A stretch of DNA of 64,000 nt from contig NZ_BMDT01000005.1 in the NCBI RefSeq assembly GCF_014635985.1, positions 1 to 64,000 of the forward strand. Direction: 5' to 3'. Below are positions 8,142-16,605 of this stretch, in pieces. The notes under the pieces were generated by a model. The model made no database searches. It saw only the letters and a list, made by a program, of their open reading frames with translations, and was not told where the DNA came from. The DNA comes from Enterococcus alcedinis (GTDB lineage: Bacteria > Bacillota > Bacilli > Lactobacillales > Enterococcaceae). Within the stretch, counting starts at the first letter, position 1; every line of letters starts with the position of its first letter. Made by a program: the position numbers and the translations under genes.

Positions 8142-8245
8142 AAAAAAATCCCTCCAGAAAAATTCTGGAAGGACGAATGGTTCGTGTTCACATCTTCGTT
8201 TATTCCTTATCTCACAATAAGGAGACTCAAACAGTATACTTAAAA
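8142..8245 (-). pseudogene. Decayed 3' half of a third T-box leader
   Basis: On the minus strand this segment matches the 3' part of the 6660-6945 leader almost base for base: ACTGTTTGAGT, TTATTGTGAGATAA, then AACGAAGATGTGAACACGAAC in place of the T-box, and the same terminator CGTCCTTCCAGAA/TTCTGGAGG plus T-run. Stem I and the specifier are missing and the T-box core is mutated (AAGATGTGAACACG versus AAGGTGGTAACGCG). It points toward the small TA pair, not toward a lipoprotein gene. It is a duplication relic at the island edge, although its terminator still looks functional and may end rdrB transcription. Confidence 0.75.
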
Positions 8246-8408
8246 TAAATTATTCGTTTTAATCAACAGTCTTCACCAAATTTTCACACAGCAAACTCAC
8301 AAACGATAAACTCGTTTATTTTATATTCAATGAATGATTGAAACTAGCTTACTATACTAAAACTCTACTACTAAATACATTTAAACACATTTATATTTTC
8401 GCTTGTAA
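8246..8408. other. AT-rich spacer between RdrB gene and T-box relic
   Basis: No ORF, convincing promoter or stable hairpin is visible in this AT-rich stretch. It lies directly downstream of the deaminase gene. Confidence 0.4.
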
Positions 8409-10997
8409 CTAAAGATTTTTGCCAATAAAAGAGTGTACATTCGATGCAATAGCCAACTCTTCTATATATCTGTTAACACCTTGCCTTGAATAGCCTTCTC
8501 TCATTAAAGCAGCTGCAATCATTGAATATTCATTGGTAAGATTTGTTTGGAAAATACTACTATCATCGGTATTAATCGAAATAGGTAGATTCACTTGATC
8601 GTTATCATCAGATAAACCGTATGAATTAAGTTTTAACGCAGGTAATTTAATGTATTGGTCAATATATGAGATCTTTTTATTAGATGTGGGATTGGCTTCA
8701 ATAAAAATGCCCATTCGCAATATTTTTTGCTTCAAAATTTCTTGCGAACGGGTAACACACTCGATATAAATATCCGTTACTTTTGTATTAAATGGACTAT
8801 TTAGAACCTTATTAAATTCCTCGTCAAACGTAAATCTAAGATAAAGAAATCTTGCTTTCTTGTTTAAAAAAGCATGTTTATGGTAAAAATGCTGATTATT
8901 TAGTTGATAAGTGTACTCTTTTATCAAATGATCATATGAAAAATGTGTCATTTCAAAAACTTTTCGATGAATTTCTGGAGAATCTCCCCTTAAAAAATAC
9001 GAATCGTAATAGTCTTCAAATGTTGGGATATAGTCACCACCAAAAGATGAATCAAATAACAGATGCTTGTACTGTTCAAACTCACTACGTAGGTATGGTA
9101 AATAGTTCTTATCTGCACTGCTATCAGAGTGTGTAAACATAGAATACAACCAGATAATATCATCGATATAATCACCTACACTACACATAATCTTACTTCT
9201 TTTGGTGCTAAAGTAATCTGGTGCACTCATTCCCAAAGCTAAAGCATGACCCAATCGATCATTTTCTCGATAAGCACAGTAACTCAAAACTTCATCAATC
9301 GCTCTAACGCCATTAGCTAATGTTGGAAACTCTTCTCCTACATGATATGTTGCATATAGGTCTTGCTGAATCGATTTATCATACCTCATTTTTCTAAAAA
9401 TACACGCATAGATATTTGGTCGGTTATCAAATTCATAATTTGCTGTATCGATTCCAACAATTCTATTTTTATAAATATTTTCCTCATCTGGCTCTCTCTC
9501 AATTACTCTTAGTGTATCAAGTAGTCTTTCGCTCAAGCTCTCTAATTGTTCTCTTTTATCAATATTATTATCCACAATTGAACCTCTATTCTTGAACTTA
9601 ATAAAGTGGATAATGACCCCATAGTTTATTTTTAATAGTAAGGGATTTGATAATTCTATCTTTGCGCGTTCAAATTCTTCTTCATTCATCTTATGAAGTG
9701 TTTCTAGAAAATCTAAGTACTCTGAAACCTCTTCTTCTGGACCTACCCTAAACTCGATATTTTTTATTACACCTTCACGATAATATTTATGAAATGCACT
9801 GCGCATAATATCTTGATTCGCTTGTCGTTCTTTGACAAATATTTTTTTATTATCTTCTTTTTCCTTAAACTTTGCAAATCCCATTCCTAAATTATCTTGT
9901 AGAAATTGAAATTTTAAATCTGTCATTCCACAAATATACATATTTAATAGAAATGTTAAAAAAACGGTTCGTTCATTATTCTTATTTGCAATCATAGCAA
10001 ATAGATCTTTTAAAAAATTTATTTCAATAAATGAATACTTTGACGTATCTTGTTTAAATAGGATAGATGGTTCTACTAAAAATCTTTCCAGATCACTGAT
10101 TACTTGGGTAGCTAGCATCCTAGGCACTGGCCTTTCTTCATCATCTAACAGTTTTTCTTCGATAGTCAATGTTTGAAGTGTTACTTCTACATCCTCACTG
10201 TTTAAAACTTGAAGAATAGCAGTTTCAGAATACTTTGAATTTCCTGCCCGTATGCTTTCTAAAATAATTCGTAAAACCTTTATTTTAATAAGATATTGGA
10301 TTAAATTTTTTTCATCCCCATTATTTCTAATATGATTTTTATCTTTTGCAATATCTTCAAAAATACCATCACTACTGATAAAATCTTTATATAAATGATA
10401 ATCAAATAATGGGCTACTTAAAAATGAATGCCAGTTAATATCGGTGACATATCCTGATGCTTTTAGATGCATATGATTTTCCGATATTTTGTTTCTTTCA
10501 AAAATATCATGGAGATAGTGATTGTTATGGGAAATAACGCTGCTTGTATGTTTTTTCTCTATCGGCATATTTAATTCTACTAACTTTGCAGCAACAAATA
10601 ATTTCATATCAACTTTGTTAATAAATCCATCCCATTCAAGTAACTCTTCAAAATTAATAAAAAAATTATTTAAGTTGCGATGAATCATCTTTTTCCCGAC
10701 ATAAAAAATTAAATAAATAGCATTTGTTGAATTATACTCTTTTTTAAGCAGGTCCGTTAACTCTTCTAGTAACATTTCAATATCATCTACATGGTAGTTG
10801 TTAGGATATAATTTAAAATAACTTCTTTTTACTCTATGACGAAAAATATCATTTGATAATTCAAAGCTACTAAAATTGAAATTCGCTAGTCCTTCTTGAT
10901 AGTAACGAAAATGTTCTAGCATATTCATCTCTTTATAAATTATTCGTATAATTCGATCAACGTCTCGATAAAAAACTCTCTCATTGTCTATTCTCAT
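8409..10997 (-). CDS. rdrB: RADAR deaminase RdrB (adenosine-deaminase-like)
   Basis: The 862-residue protein keeps every metal and catalytic landmark of the adenosine deaminase superfamily, spread over a much longer chain: the H-x-H pair in ENHMHLK (H175, H177), H-x-G-E in YHVGEEF (H552, E555), the RLGHALALG segment (H584), EANPTSN (768-774), and the metal-binding NTDD (D811, D812). Classical ADAs have about 340 residues; a length near 800-900 with large insertions, placed directly after an 880-codon P-loop gene, is the hallmark of RdrB. In RADAR it forms a large shell that deaminates adenosine nucleotides during phage infection (established for the family). It starts 8 bases after the RdrA stop. 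Very AT-rich, unlike the flanks, which suggests horizontal transfer. The gene looks intact. Confidence 0.87.
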   Translation of the reverse strand: MRIDNERVFYRDVDRIIRIIYKEMNMLEHFRYYQEGLANFNFSSFELSNDIFRHRVKRSYFKLYPNNYHVDDIEMLLEELTDLLKKEYNSTNAIYLIFYVGKKMIHRNLNNFFINFEELLEWDGFINKVDMKLFVAAKLVELNMPIEKKHTSSVISHNNHYLHDIFERNKISENHMHLKASGYVTDINWHSFLSSPLFDYHLYKDFISSDGIFEDIAKDKNHIRNNGDEKNLIQYLIKIKVLRIILESIRAGNSKYSETAILQVLNSEDVEVTLQTLTIEEKLLDDEERPVPRMLATQVISDLERFLVEPSILFKQDTSKYSFIEINFLKDLFAMIANKNNERTVFLTFLLNMYICGMTDLKFQFLQDNLGMGFAKFKEKEDNKKIFVKERQANQDIMRSAFHKYYREGVIKNIEFRVGPEEEVSEYLDFLETLHKMNEEEFERAKIELSNPLLLKINYGVIIHFIKFKNRGSIVDNNIDKREQLESLSERLLDTLRVIEREPDEENIYKNRIVGIDTANYEFDNRPNIYACIFRKMRYDKSIQQDLYATYHVGEEFPTLANGVRAIDEVLSYCAYRENDRLGHALALGMSAPDYFSTKRSKIMCSVGDYIDDIIWLYSMFTHSDSSADKNYLPYLRSEFEQYKHLLFDSSFGGDYIPTFEDYYDSYFLRGDSPEIHRKVFEMTHFSYDHLIKEYTYQLNNQHFYHKHAFLNKKARFLYLRFTFDEEFNKVLNSPFNTKVTDIYIECVTRSQEILKQKILRMGIFIEANPTSNKKISYIDQYIKLPALKLNSYGLSDDNDQVNLPISINTDDSSIFQTNLTNEYSMIAAALMREGYSRQGVNRYIEELAIASNVHSFIGKNL

Positions 10998-11005
10998 CGT
11001 CTTTT

Positions 11006-13645
11006 CTACCTTCTACTAGAGTTCAAAACTTCAATCATTTTTCTATCACCATCAGTAATTTTTCTCTTATTTGATTTCTCACATAATTCCTCTAACCTTT
11101 GAGGATTGATTGCTTTATCCTTAGGCCATTTTGCATAGACTTTTTTATAATTTCGAATAAAATTCTTATACTTTTCCGGCTTTAATTTATTCCCTGATTC
11201 GTATTCCACTATAAAATTATCCATTTCTGTTTCAAACTCTATATTTTTAATCTTTTTCATTTTATTGAGATAAGACCAAAAATGACTTTCAAATAACGAT
11301 ACATATTCTATTGAAGATGTACTATCCAAACTTGAAAATAATGGTCGGATCATCTTTTCTCTCATTGCTTTCTCTTCATAAAGAGAGAGATCATTTTTAA
11401 ATATTTTATCAATTCTTGTTATTGCATATTCAATTAATTCAATACTATCCTTAGTATTATTAGTAAAATAATTTTTACGAGTAAAGAAATCTAGATCAAA
11501 CATAGAATAAAACAGATAATGATGTTTTGTTCTCTCTTCTCGTAACATTTTAGAAAAAGTTGATAAAATATATTTAGTATCTGTTAAACACGAATAAGGA
11601 TCCCCAAAATAACTATTTTTTTCTACAAAAAAATCTTTGTTATACATATCCCTATACTTTAAATAATAATAGGGTTCATTAAAATCAAGGTGGTGATTTT
11701 CAAATTTCCTAATAAGACTGGAAACGGGGTGGTTACTATACAATAAACTTCTAATGACCGAGTATTGCTCTTCAGATGTGAAATGTGCACTATTTAAGCC
11801 TGGATTATCAGGCATTTTCAAAATCAATTCTATTACACCAGATTGTAAACTTTCATTATACCAAAATTCATCTGGCATTATTTTCCCTTTAACTAATGCC
11901 AGATAATTAGGCAGTAATATTTTCGAGATATTATGCTTTAATGAATCAGAAGTATCAGTAACTGTCTCAAAAGTATTTGTAATCATATAATCATAATCCA
12001 GCTTAATTCTTTTTTCAATCGATAATTCCATAGACTTAGTTAAAGTTAATAGCATTTCAATTGAATAAATCATTTTTAAAGCATAAATAAAGTATCTAAT
12101 TTGTTCGCTATTATTAAAGCATTTCTTGTAAATGTGGATGCACGTAAAAACATCACCTAAAGCGACATTATAACTTTCTTTTTTTATAATTGAATCTGCT
12201 TGATTTTCTAAAACAGTTGATTGCCAATTTTTGTTATCTAACTCATTTACCTTTTCCATCAATTTCTTACAAATATAGCTATTTCGACCGTTGTATTCTG
12301 TACCTAACCATTCATCTATAACGCTAAATTCGCTAGATGGTAAATAATCTCTATATTTAGAAATCGAAAAATATTTATATGTTTTTACGTTTTTTCGTAA
12401 TTTATGGATACTTCCTAATTTGTTTTTTTCTAAATGAATACCTTCATCATTTACAGATTGTTGATAAGGTTCCATCCCATGAAGTAAGGCTAAATACTCT
12501 AACGATGTCCGTAGTGTTTTAGGGAATGTAAAAATAGTATTCTCTGACTCCTCCATCGGGTTAACTTGCAATCTCGTTTGTCTCATCATTTCTTGTTGAA
12601 TAAAATCATTCAACGTTTGATTTTCTGTGAAACAAGTTATATCTTCTTTACTAGTACCATTAATAAATGGTTTTAATATTTCGTAAATCTGCGTTTTATG
12701 ACTAATCTGTAAGTATACTCGTTGTGTTCTTGAAAGACCTTTTTCGATAAAACTTACCGCTTGTTTTCTTAATTCTTCGATACTAATGATTTTAGTATCT
12801 ATAAGTTGTTTATTCTCACTAACCAATGTATCAATTACTGAGTTATTTAATTGCTCTTCACGATATGCAGTAAAGAGCATTAGTTCTTTTTGATACTGCA
12901 AAAATTGAAACATATCTTGTAATGTTTCAAAAACATGTTTGTTAGGAACTAAATCTAAATCATCTACTAATAGTGCAATATGTGTATAGTTTACATCATG
13001 TTTTCTATTTATTAATAGTATAAAATTTTTCATTAATTGAGATATTTTCGTTCTGAAATTGTTCTGATTTTGAATTGTTTGCAATGCTTCAACAGCAGAT
13101 TTTTTTTCTAAAACAATACTTTCTTTCACACGCATATCTTTCAGTGTATTTACGATTTCTCGGATTAATTTATTAAAATTTTCCAATACCATGAAATCAT
13201 CATCTGTATTCGAATATGCTGAAGAAGGATTATGCGTTTGTTTCTCGACTTCTGATTTTAAAGTAGCTACAAAAAATTCAATCATACGAACTCTACTATT
13301 AAAAATAGTCGGATCAATTTTGGGAAGCACATAGATATTTCCTGAGTTTTTATCTCTAGTATATCCTGGGTCGGAAATGATTTTTTTCAAAGTAGAAATA
13401 AACGAACTCTTCCCTGAACCTCATTCACCAATAATACTAAAAATATTATTTATTGATTGTGAATTGGTATTTTCTTTATGTTCAATATAAGTATTTACCC
13501 AAGATGTTGTCTTTTTCATAGAATGTCTATATAGATACCCGGCACCTGATTCTAACTTTTGAATTGTATCTATTTCTTCGCTAATATATTCCTTACTCGC
13601 TTTTCCAAAATCAATGTCAATGTCCTGAAAATATTTAATCGTCAT
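11006..13645 (-). pseudogene. rdrA: RADAR ATPase RdrA, interrupted by in-frame TGA in Walker A
   Basis: Reading from ATG 13645 (ribosome site GGAGGG) gives 74 residues ending ...IFSIIGE, then TGA at codon 75, then GSGKSSFIS in the same frame and an open frame to 11006. With the stop read through the protein would be 879 residues, the usual RdrA size, with Walker A G-E-x-G-S-G-K-S (73-80) and a Walker B-like LLVDDLD near residue 225. No base is inserted or lost: a single substitution explains the stop. A TTG at 13390 could restart translation but lacks a ribosome site and would omit the P-loop. RdrA is the heptameric ATPase that works with RdrB. As written, this copy should be inactive unless UGA is suppressed. 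The rest of the frame shows no decay, so the lesion is recent, programmed or a sequencing error. Confidence 0.82.
13421..13423 (-). other. In-frame TGA codon inside the P-loop of RdrA
   Basis: On the minus strand the codons run GGT GAA TGA GGT TCA GGG AAG AGT. TGA occupies the variable position of G-x-x-G-x-G-K-S. CGA, GGA or AGA would each need one substitution. Confidence 0.95.
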
Positions 13646-13666
13646 TTTAAACCCTCCGTTATATTA

Positions 13667-13703
13667 ATATCATTTGAATTATACTATATAATTCAAATGA
13701 TAT
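13667..13703. promoter_or_regulatory. 37-bp perfect palindrome holding the RADAR promoter
   Basis: Arms ATATCATTTGAATTATA and TATAATTCAAATGATAT (17 bp each, perfect) flank the 3-base centre CTA. On the minus strand a TATAAT lies within the palindrome and TTGTCA lies 19 bases upstream, so the promoter and a likely operator coincide. It ends 21 bases before the RdrA start codon. It is AT-only apart from six C/G pairs and lacks a U-run, so it is not a terminator. Confidence 0.6.
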
Positions 13704-13757
13704 GACAATAATTGATAAAAACACTTTTTAATTTCATTTTTTCTATTGACTAATAAA

Positions 13758-13787
13758 AAGCTGCATAGATTAGTATCCATGCAGCTT
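13758..13787 (-). terminator. Terminator of the formate/nitrite transporter gene
   Basis: AAGCTGCAT pairs with ATGCAGCTT; on the minus strand it is followed by TTTTTATT. It separates the transporter from the RADAR promoter. Confidence 0.75.
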
Positions 13788-13801
13788 TCTATTCATATCT
13801 T

Positions 13802-14590
13802 TTATTTTACTAATCGTGCTCTTTCACGCATCCCCACTTTAAATGCTAAGAAATAAAATCCTGCCAAAATAACACCACCACCGACTAGATTTCCTAGCCA
13901 GACAAAGGTTAAGTTACTCGCAAATTCAGCCCAAGTCACACCACCCGCCAGGACGCCTGCCATCACTAAAAACATGTTGGCAACAACGTGCTGGTAACCG
14001 GCAATCACGAAACCTGCGACTGGTAAAAAAGTACCCACAATTTTACCAATAAAATCTTTCGACGCCATATTCATATAAACACCCGTACAAACTAAGATGT
14101 TACAAGCAATACCAGATAAAAATGCTTGAAGTGGCGCATCAACCGTTCTTCCTTGAGCAACGGCGATTGTACGATCTAAAAACGCACCGTCTAATGTTTT
14201 GGAATAATAGCCAAAGAAAATGGCAACGGCAATCGCACCGACAAAATTAAAAATAGTCACTAAGACCATGTTTCGCAGCCATTGTTTGAAGCGAATCTCT
14301 TTCGCATAAAGAGCCATTGTCACGACAAACATATTACCAGTAACTAATTCACCGCCAACAAGTAGCAAACAAATTAAACCAAAAGGAAACATTAAAGCTC
14401 CGATTAAATTAGTCAACGTCCCCCAAGCAGCCGGCATCGTCCCCATCGTACGAATCATCGCCACACCAGCTAAAGCAATAAAGACCCCTGCCATGATTCC
14501 TAACGTAGCGGTCGTTAAGAAACTATATTCTGCTTTTGCTTTCCCTCTTTTAATTGCCTCGTCGACGAGTTCCTTCGGTGATAATGACAT
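13802..14590 (-). CDS. Formate/nitrite transporter family (FNT) channel
   Basis: The 262-residue protein has six hydrophobic segments and FNT signature stretches: SFLTTATLGIMAGVFIALAG near the N-terminus, LVGGELVTGNMF (about residues 77-88), and FLSGIACNILVCTGVYMN (about 157-174) with the conserved G-I-x-C-N. FocA/NirC relatives form pentameric channels for formate, nitrite or related small anions in the cytoplasmic membrane. It is monocistronic, with AAGGAAG 9 bases upstream of the ATG and its own terminator. Substrate cannot be set from sequence. In a fermenting lactic acid bacterium formate export or import is likely. Confidence 0.85.
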   Translation of the reverse strand: MSLSPKELVDEAIKRGKAKAEYSFLTTATLGIMAGVFIALAGVAMIRTMGTMPAAWGTLTNLIGALMFPFGLICLLLVGGELVTGNMFVVTMALYAKEIRFKQWLRNMVLVTIFNFVGAIAVAIFFGYYSKTLDGAFLDRTIAVAQGRTVDAPLQAFLSGIACNILVCTGVYMNMASKDFIGKIVGTFLPVAGFVIAGYQHVVANMFLVMAGVLAGGVTWAEFASNLTFVWLGNLVGGGVILAGFYFLAFKVGMRERARLVK

Positions 14591-14724
14591 TTATCTGACA
14601 CTTCCTTTTCTTTTTACGAACAATAAATAGATTGGTTTCTACATTTTATATATAACATTGTTACTCTTTTCACTATTATATTACCACATTATTTATATAA
14701 ATAAAATACTTTTTGTGAAATAAA

Positions 14725-14764
14725 AAACATGAATACCCCATTAATATAAGGTTATCCATGTTTT
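14725..14764 (-). terminator. Terminator of the first zinc-ribbon membrane gene
   Basis: AAACATG pairs with CATGTTT with an extended partly paired stem; on the minus strand it is followed by TTTTATTTC. It stands between that gene and the FNT gene. Confidence 0.6.
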
Positions 14765-14856
14765 CAATGTAAACATTCAATTGTTCTGTCATTTTATTTT
14801 AAAAAAATTCTGGAATCAAAGAAGGTTATGCTCATTAATTATCAAATTTTTCGAAC

Positions 14857-15570
14857 TTATGATTTACGTGTCAATACTACCCGTTCATCATAATTCCCCA
14901 TCTTCATTTCTATGTAGTCATCTGATTGCTTCAAGAATTGGAAGCCTCCATTTAGATCTTCTTCGTAATCAAATAAGAAGAAATCATCCAACTCAATTAA
15001 GCTTAACGTTTGGATATCTTTACTCGTAAATTCCAAGTTTAAATCAGATCCATCAAGTGTCATCGTATCAAGAAATTTACTGACTTGATCGACTTCTGTG
15101 TTCGATACCTCCATGTAATGAATTTCTTCTTTAATTTCTTCTAATAGCTCGTTGAATTCGACTTCGCTATCAAAAACGTTCTTGACGGTAACTGCAAAAT
15201 CAGCTTTTTGTAAAGGTAGCGTGTATATGCCTTGAGAATTCTTAGTTAATGGTCCACTAATAGTAATCAAAGCAAAGTCAGATTCATTCGCTGTTAGTGT
15301 CGCCTTTTTACCGGATATTGTCACTTCTAACTCATCGTAATACCAAGTCCCTTGCAGTGGTGTTTTATTCATCAACCAAATAATACCGCCGATTGCTAAG
15401 AGTGCTACAATTACAAATCCGATCATCTTTTTGTTTAATTTTTGAAGAAGATGTTGTGGTTGCTCAACTTGCAGATTGACCGTATCACCTTCAACTTTCG
15501 TCCCACATTTTGTACAGAACTTACTAATTTCTGCCAGCTCTGTCTGACAATTGTGACATGTATTCCCCAT
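14857..15570 (-). CDS. Zinc-ribbon, single-TM extracytoplasmic protein
   Basis: The 237-residue protein opens with a Cys4 ribbon (CHNCQTEL, CTKCGTK within the first 25 residues), followed by a lysine-rich stretch and one TM helix (about 50-67, MIGFVIVALLAIGGIIWLM). The rest (about 165 residues) should face outside and contains beta-rich, acidic sequence of the small-lipocalin-like or DUF type (GTWYYDELEVTISG). The topology resembles TcaA-like proteins. It is third in a run of three ribbon-bearing membrane genes on the same strand. Function is unknown; envelope sensing is a guess. Confidence 0.7.
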   Translation of the reverse strand: MGNTCHNCQTELAEISKFCTKCGTKVEGDTVNLQVEQPQHLLQKLNKKMIGFVIVALLAIGGIIWLMNKTPLQGTWYYDELEVTISGKKATLTANESDFALITISGPLTKNSQGIYTLPLQKADFAVTVKNVFDSEVEFNELLEEIKEEIHYMEVSNTEVDQVSKFLDTMTLDGSDLNLEFTSKDIQTLSLIELDDFFLFDYEEDLNGGFQFLKQSDDYIEMKMGNYDERVVLTRKS

Positions 15571-15725
15571 TATTATCCCTACTGTTCTTTATTAATATTT
15601 CTTTCTTACATCGTTTTTCTACGAGTCTCATTTGTACAGATATGTCTATAAAATTCAAAAGCTTTTACGAATCATTGATGACAGTTCCTGTATATATTTA
15701 TGTTCTTTGGTAGTCATACATTTAA

Positions 15726-15757
15726 GGACTGCGACAAAGGTCACAGCCCCCGGTCAA
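15726..15757 (-). terminator. Hairpin after the multi-TM zinc-ribbon gene
   Basis: GGACTGCGAC pairs with GTCACAGCCC around AAAG. The U-run on the minus strand is weak (TTAAATG), so termination efficiency is doubtful. Confidence 0.5.
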
Positions 15758-15774
15758 TATTTACTTTTGATTGA

Positions 15775-16560
15775 CTAATAGAACATGCTAGAAAAAATCG
15801 AATCGATAATTTCTTCGAATAAATGTGCAATACTTGCACCAATCATATCGCTCAATAAAAGATTAACGATTAGGTGAGCGATTCCTGCTAAAATCAGTGC
15901 GCCAATTGTCCAGTAAAAGCGGTTTTTATTCGGTGAAAGATTTTCTGTGCGCCATAAATTAGCAACAAAAGAAACACTTATCAAAAAGAATATCAACACT
16001 AAGAAAAGAACAAACAGCATGCTAAAACCATACGTTGAAATAAAAGATAACGCAAGCATGATTATTGCTCCGTAGATTGCCAGACTAATCGGTCCATAGA
16101 TTCGTTCAAATGTATCCACGAGGTTCAAACGTACTTTAAAAATTTTATTGGATAATAAATAAACCGCCACAACATTGACGAACTGTCCAACTAAAAATAA
16201 TAATAATAACGGTAAAAATAATTCCAAGCTAAAAGTAGATGAAAAATTCTTTCCTAACGCATGGCTGATTGATAAAGCAATCAGTACATTTAATAATAAG
16301 TACGTTACTACTCCAAAATAACCATTTTGATTACTCGCCCCTAAAATAGGATTACGAATATTTTTGTTAATATAAGCAAAATAATTTTTCCCTTTATCTG
16401 CTAGTTGATTGATTGATTCTTGGTCAATCGTAATGCGTGATGTCGCTACGCTTTCTTCTCCACTCGTTGTTGCACTAACTTCTTTTTGATCGCCCCCACA
16501 AAAAGGACAAAACTTAACTTGTTCTTTGACTTCTTTTCCACAATGCATACAAAATTTCAT
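15775..16560 (-). CDS. Zinc-ribbon multi-TM protein (Yip1/DUF-like)
   Basis: 261 residues. An N-terminal Cys4 ribbon (CMHCGKEV, CPFCGGD) is followed by a polar segment and five hydrophobic helices between about residue 80 and 250. This ribbon-plus-polytopic membrane architecture is common in Firmicutes and often annotated as zinc-ribbon domain-containing protein. The ribbon is very similar in layout to those of its two neighbours. No catalytic motif is visible. It probably forms one functional group with the adjacent TcaA-like gene 45 bp upstream. Confidence 0.7.
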   Translation of the reverse strand: MKFCMHCGKEVKEQVKFCPFCGGDQKEVSATTSGEESVATSRITIDQESINQLADKGKNYFAYINKNIRNPILGASNQNGYFGVVTYLLLNVLIALSISHALGKNFSSTFSLELFLPLLLLFLVGQFVNVVAVYLLSNKIFKVRLNLVDTFERIYGPISLAIYGAIIMLALSFISTYGFSMLFVLFLVLIFFLISVSFVANLWRTENLSPNKNRFYWTIGALILAGIAHLIVNLLLSDMIGASIAHLFEEIIDSIFSSMFY

Positions 16561-16605
16561 GAGATTTCCTCCAATTTTTTAAAATTCGATTTCATTGACT
16601 GGTGC

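Noticed and set aside
11006-13390. The 794-residue downstream part of RdrA as an independent gene
   Set aside because: Its first possible start is TTG without ribosome site, and it continues the frame of the 74-residue part exactly through the Walker A motif.
13667-13703. Palindrome as a transcription terminator
   Set aside because: Almost no G/C in the stem and no U-run; a -10 box lies inside it.
14705-14730. Possible Rex operator (TTGTGAAATAAA) upstream of the FNT gene
   Set aside because: Only the left half matches; the right half TCACAA is absent, and the sequence belongs to the neighbouring terminator.
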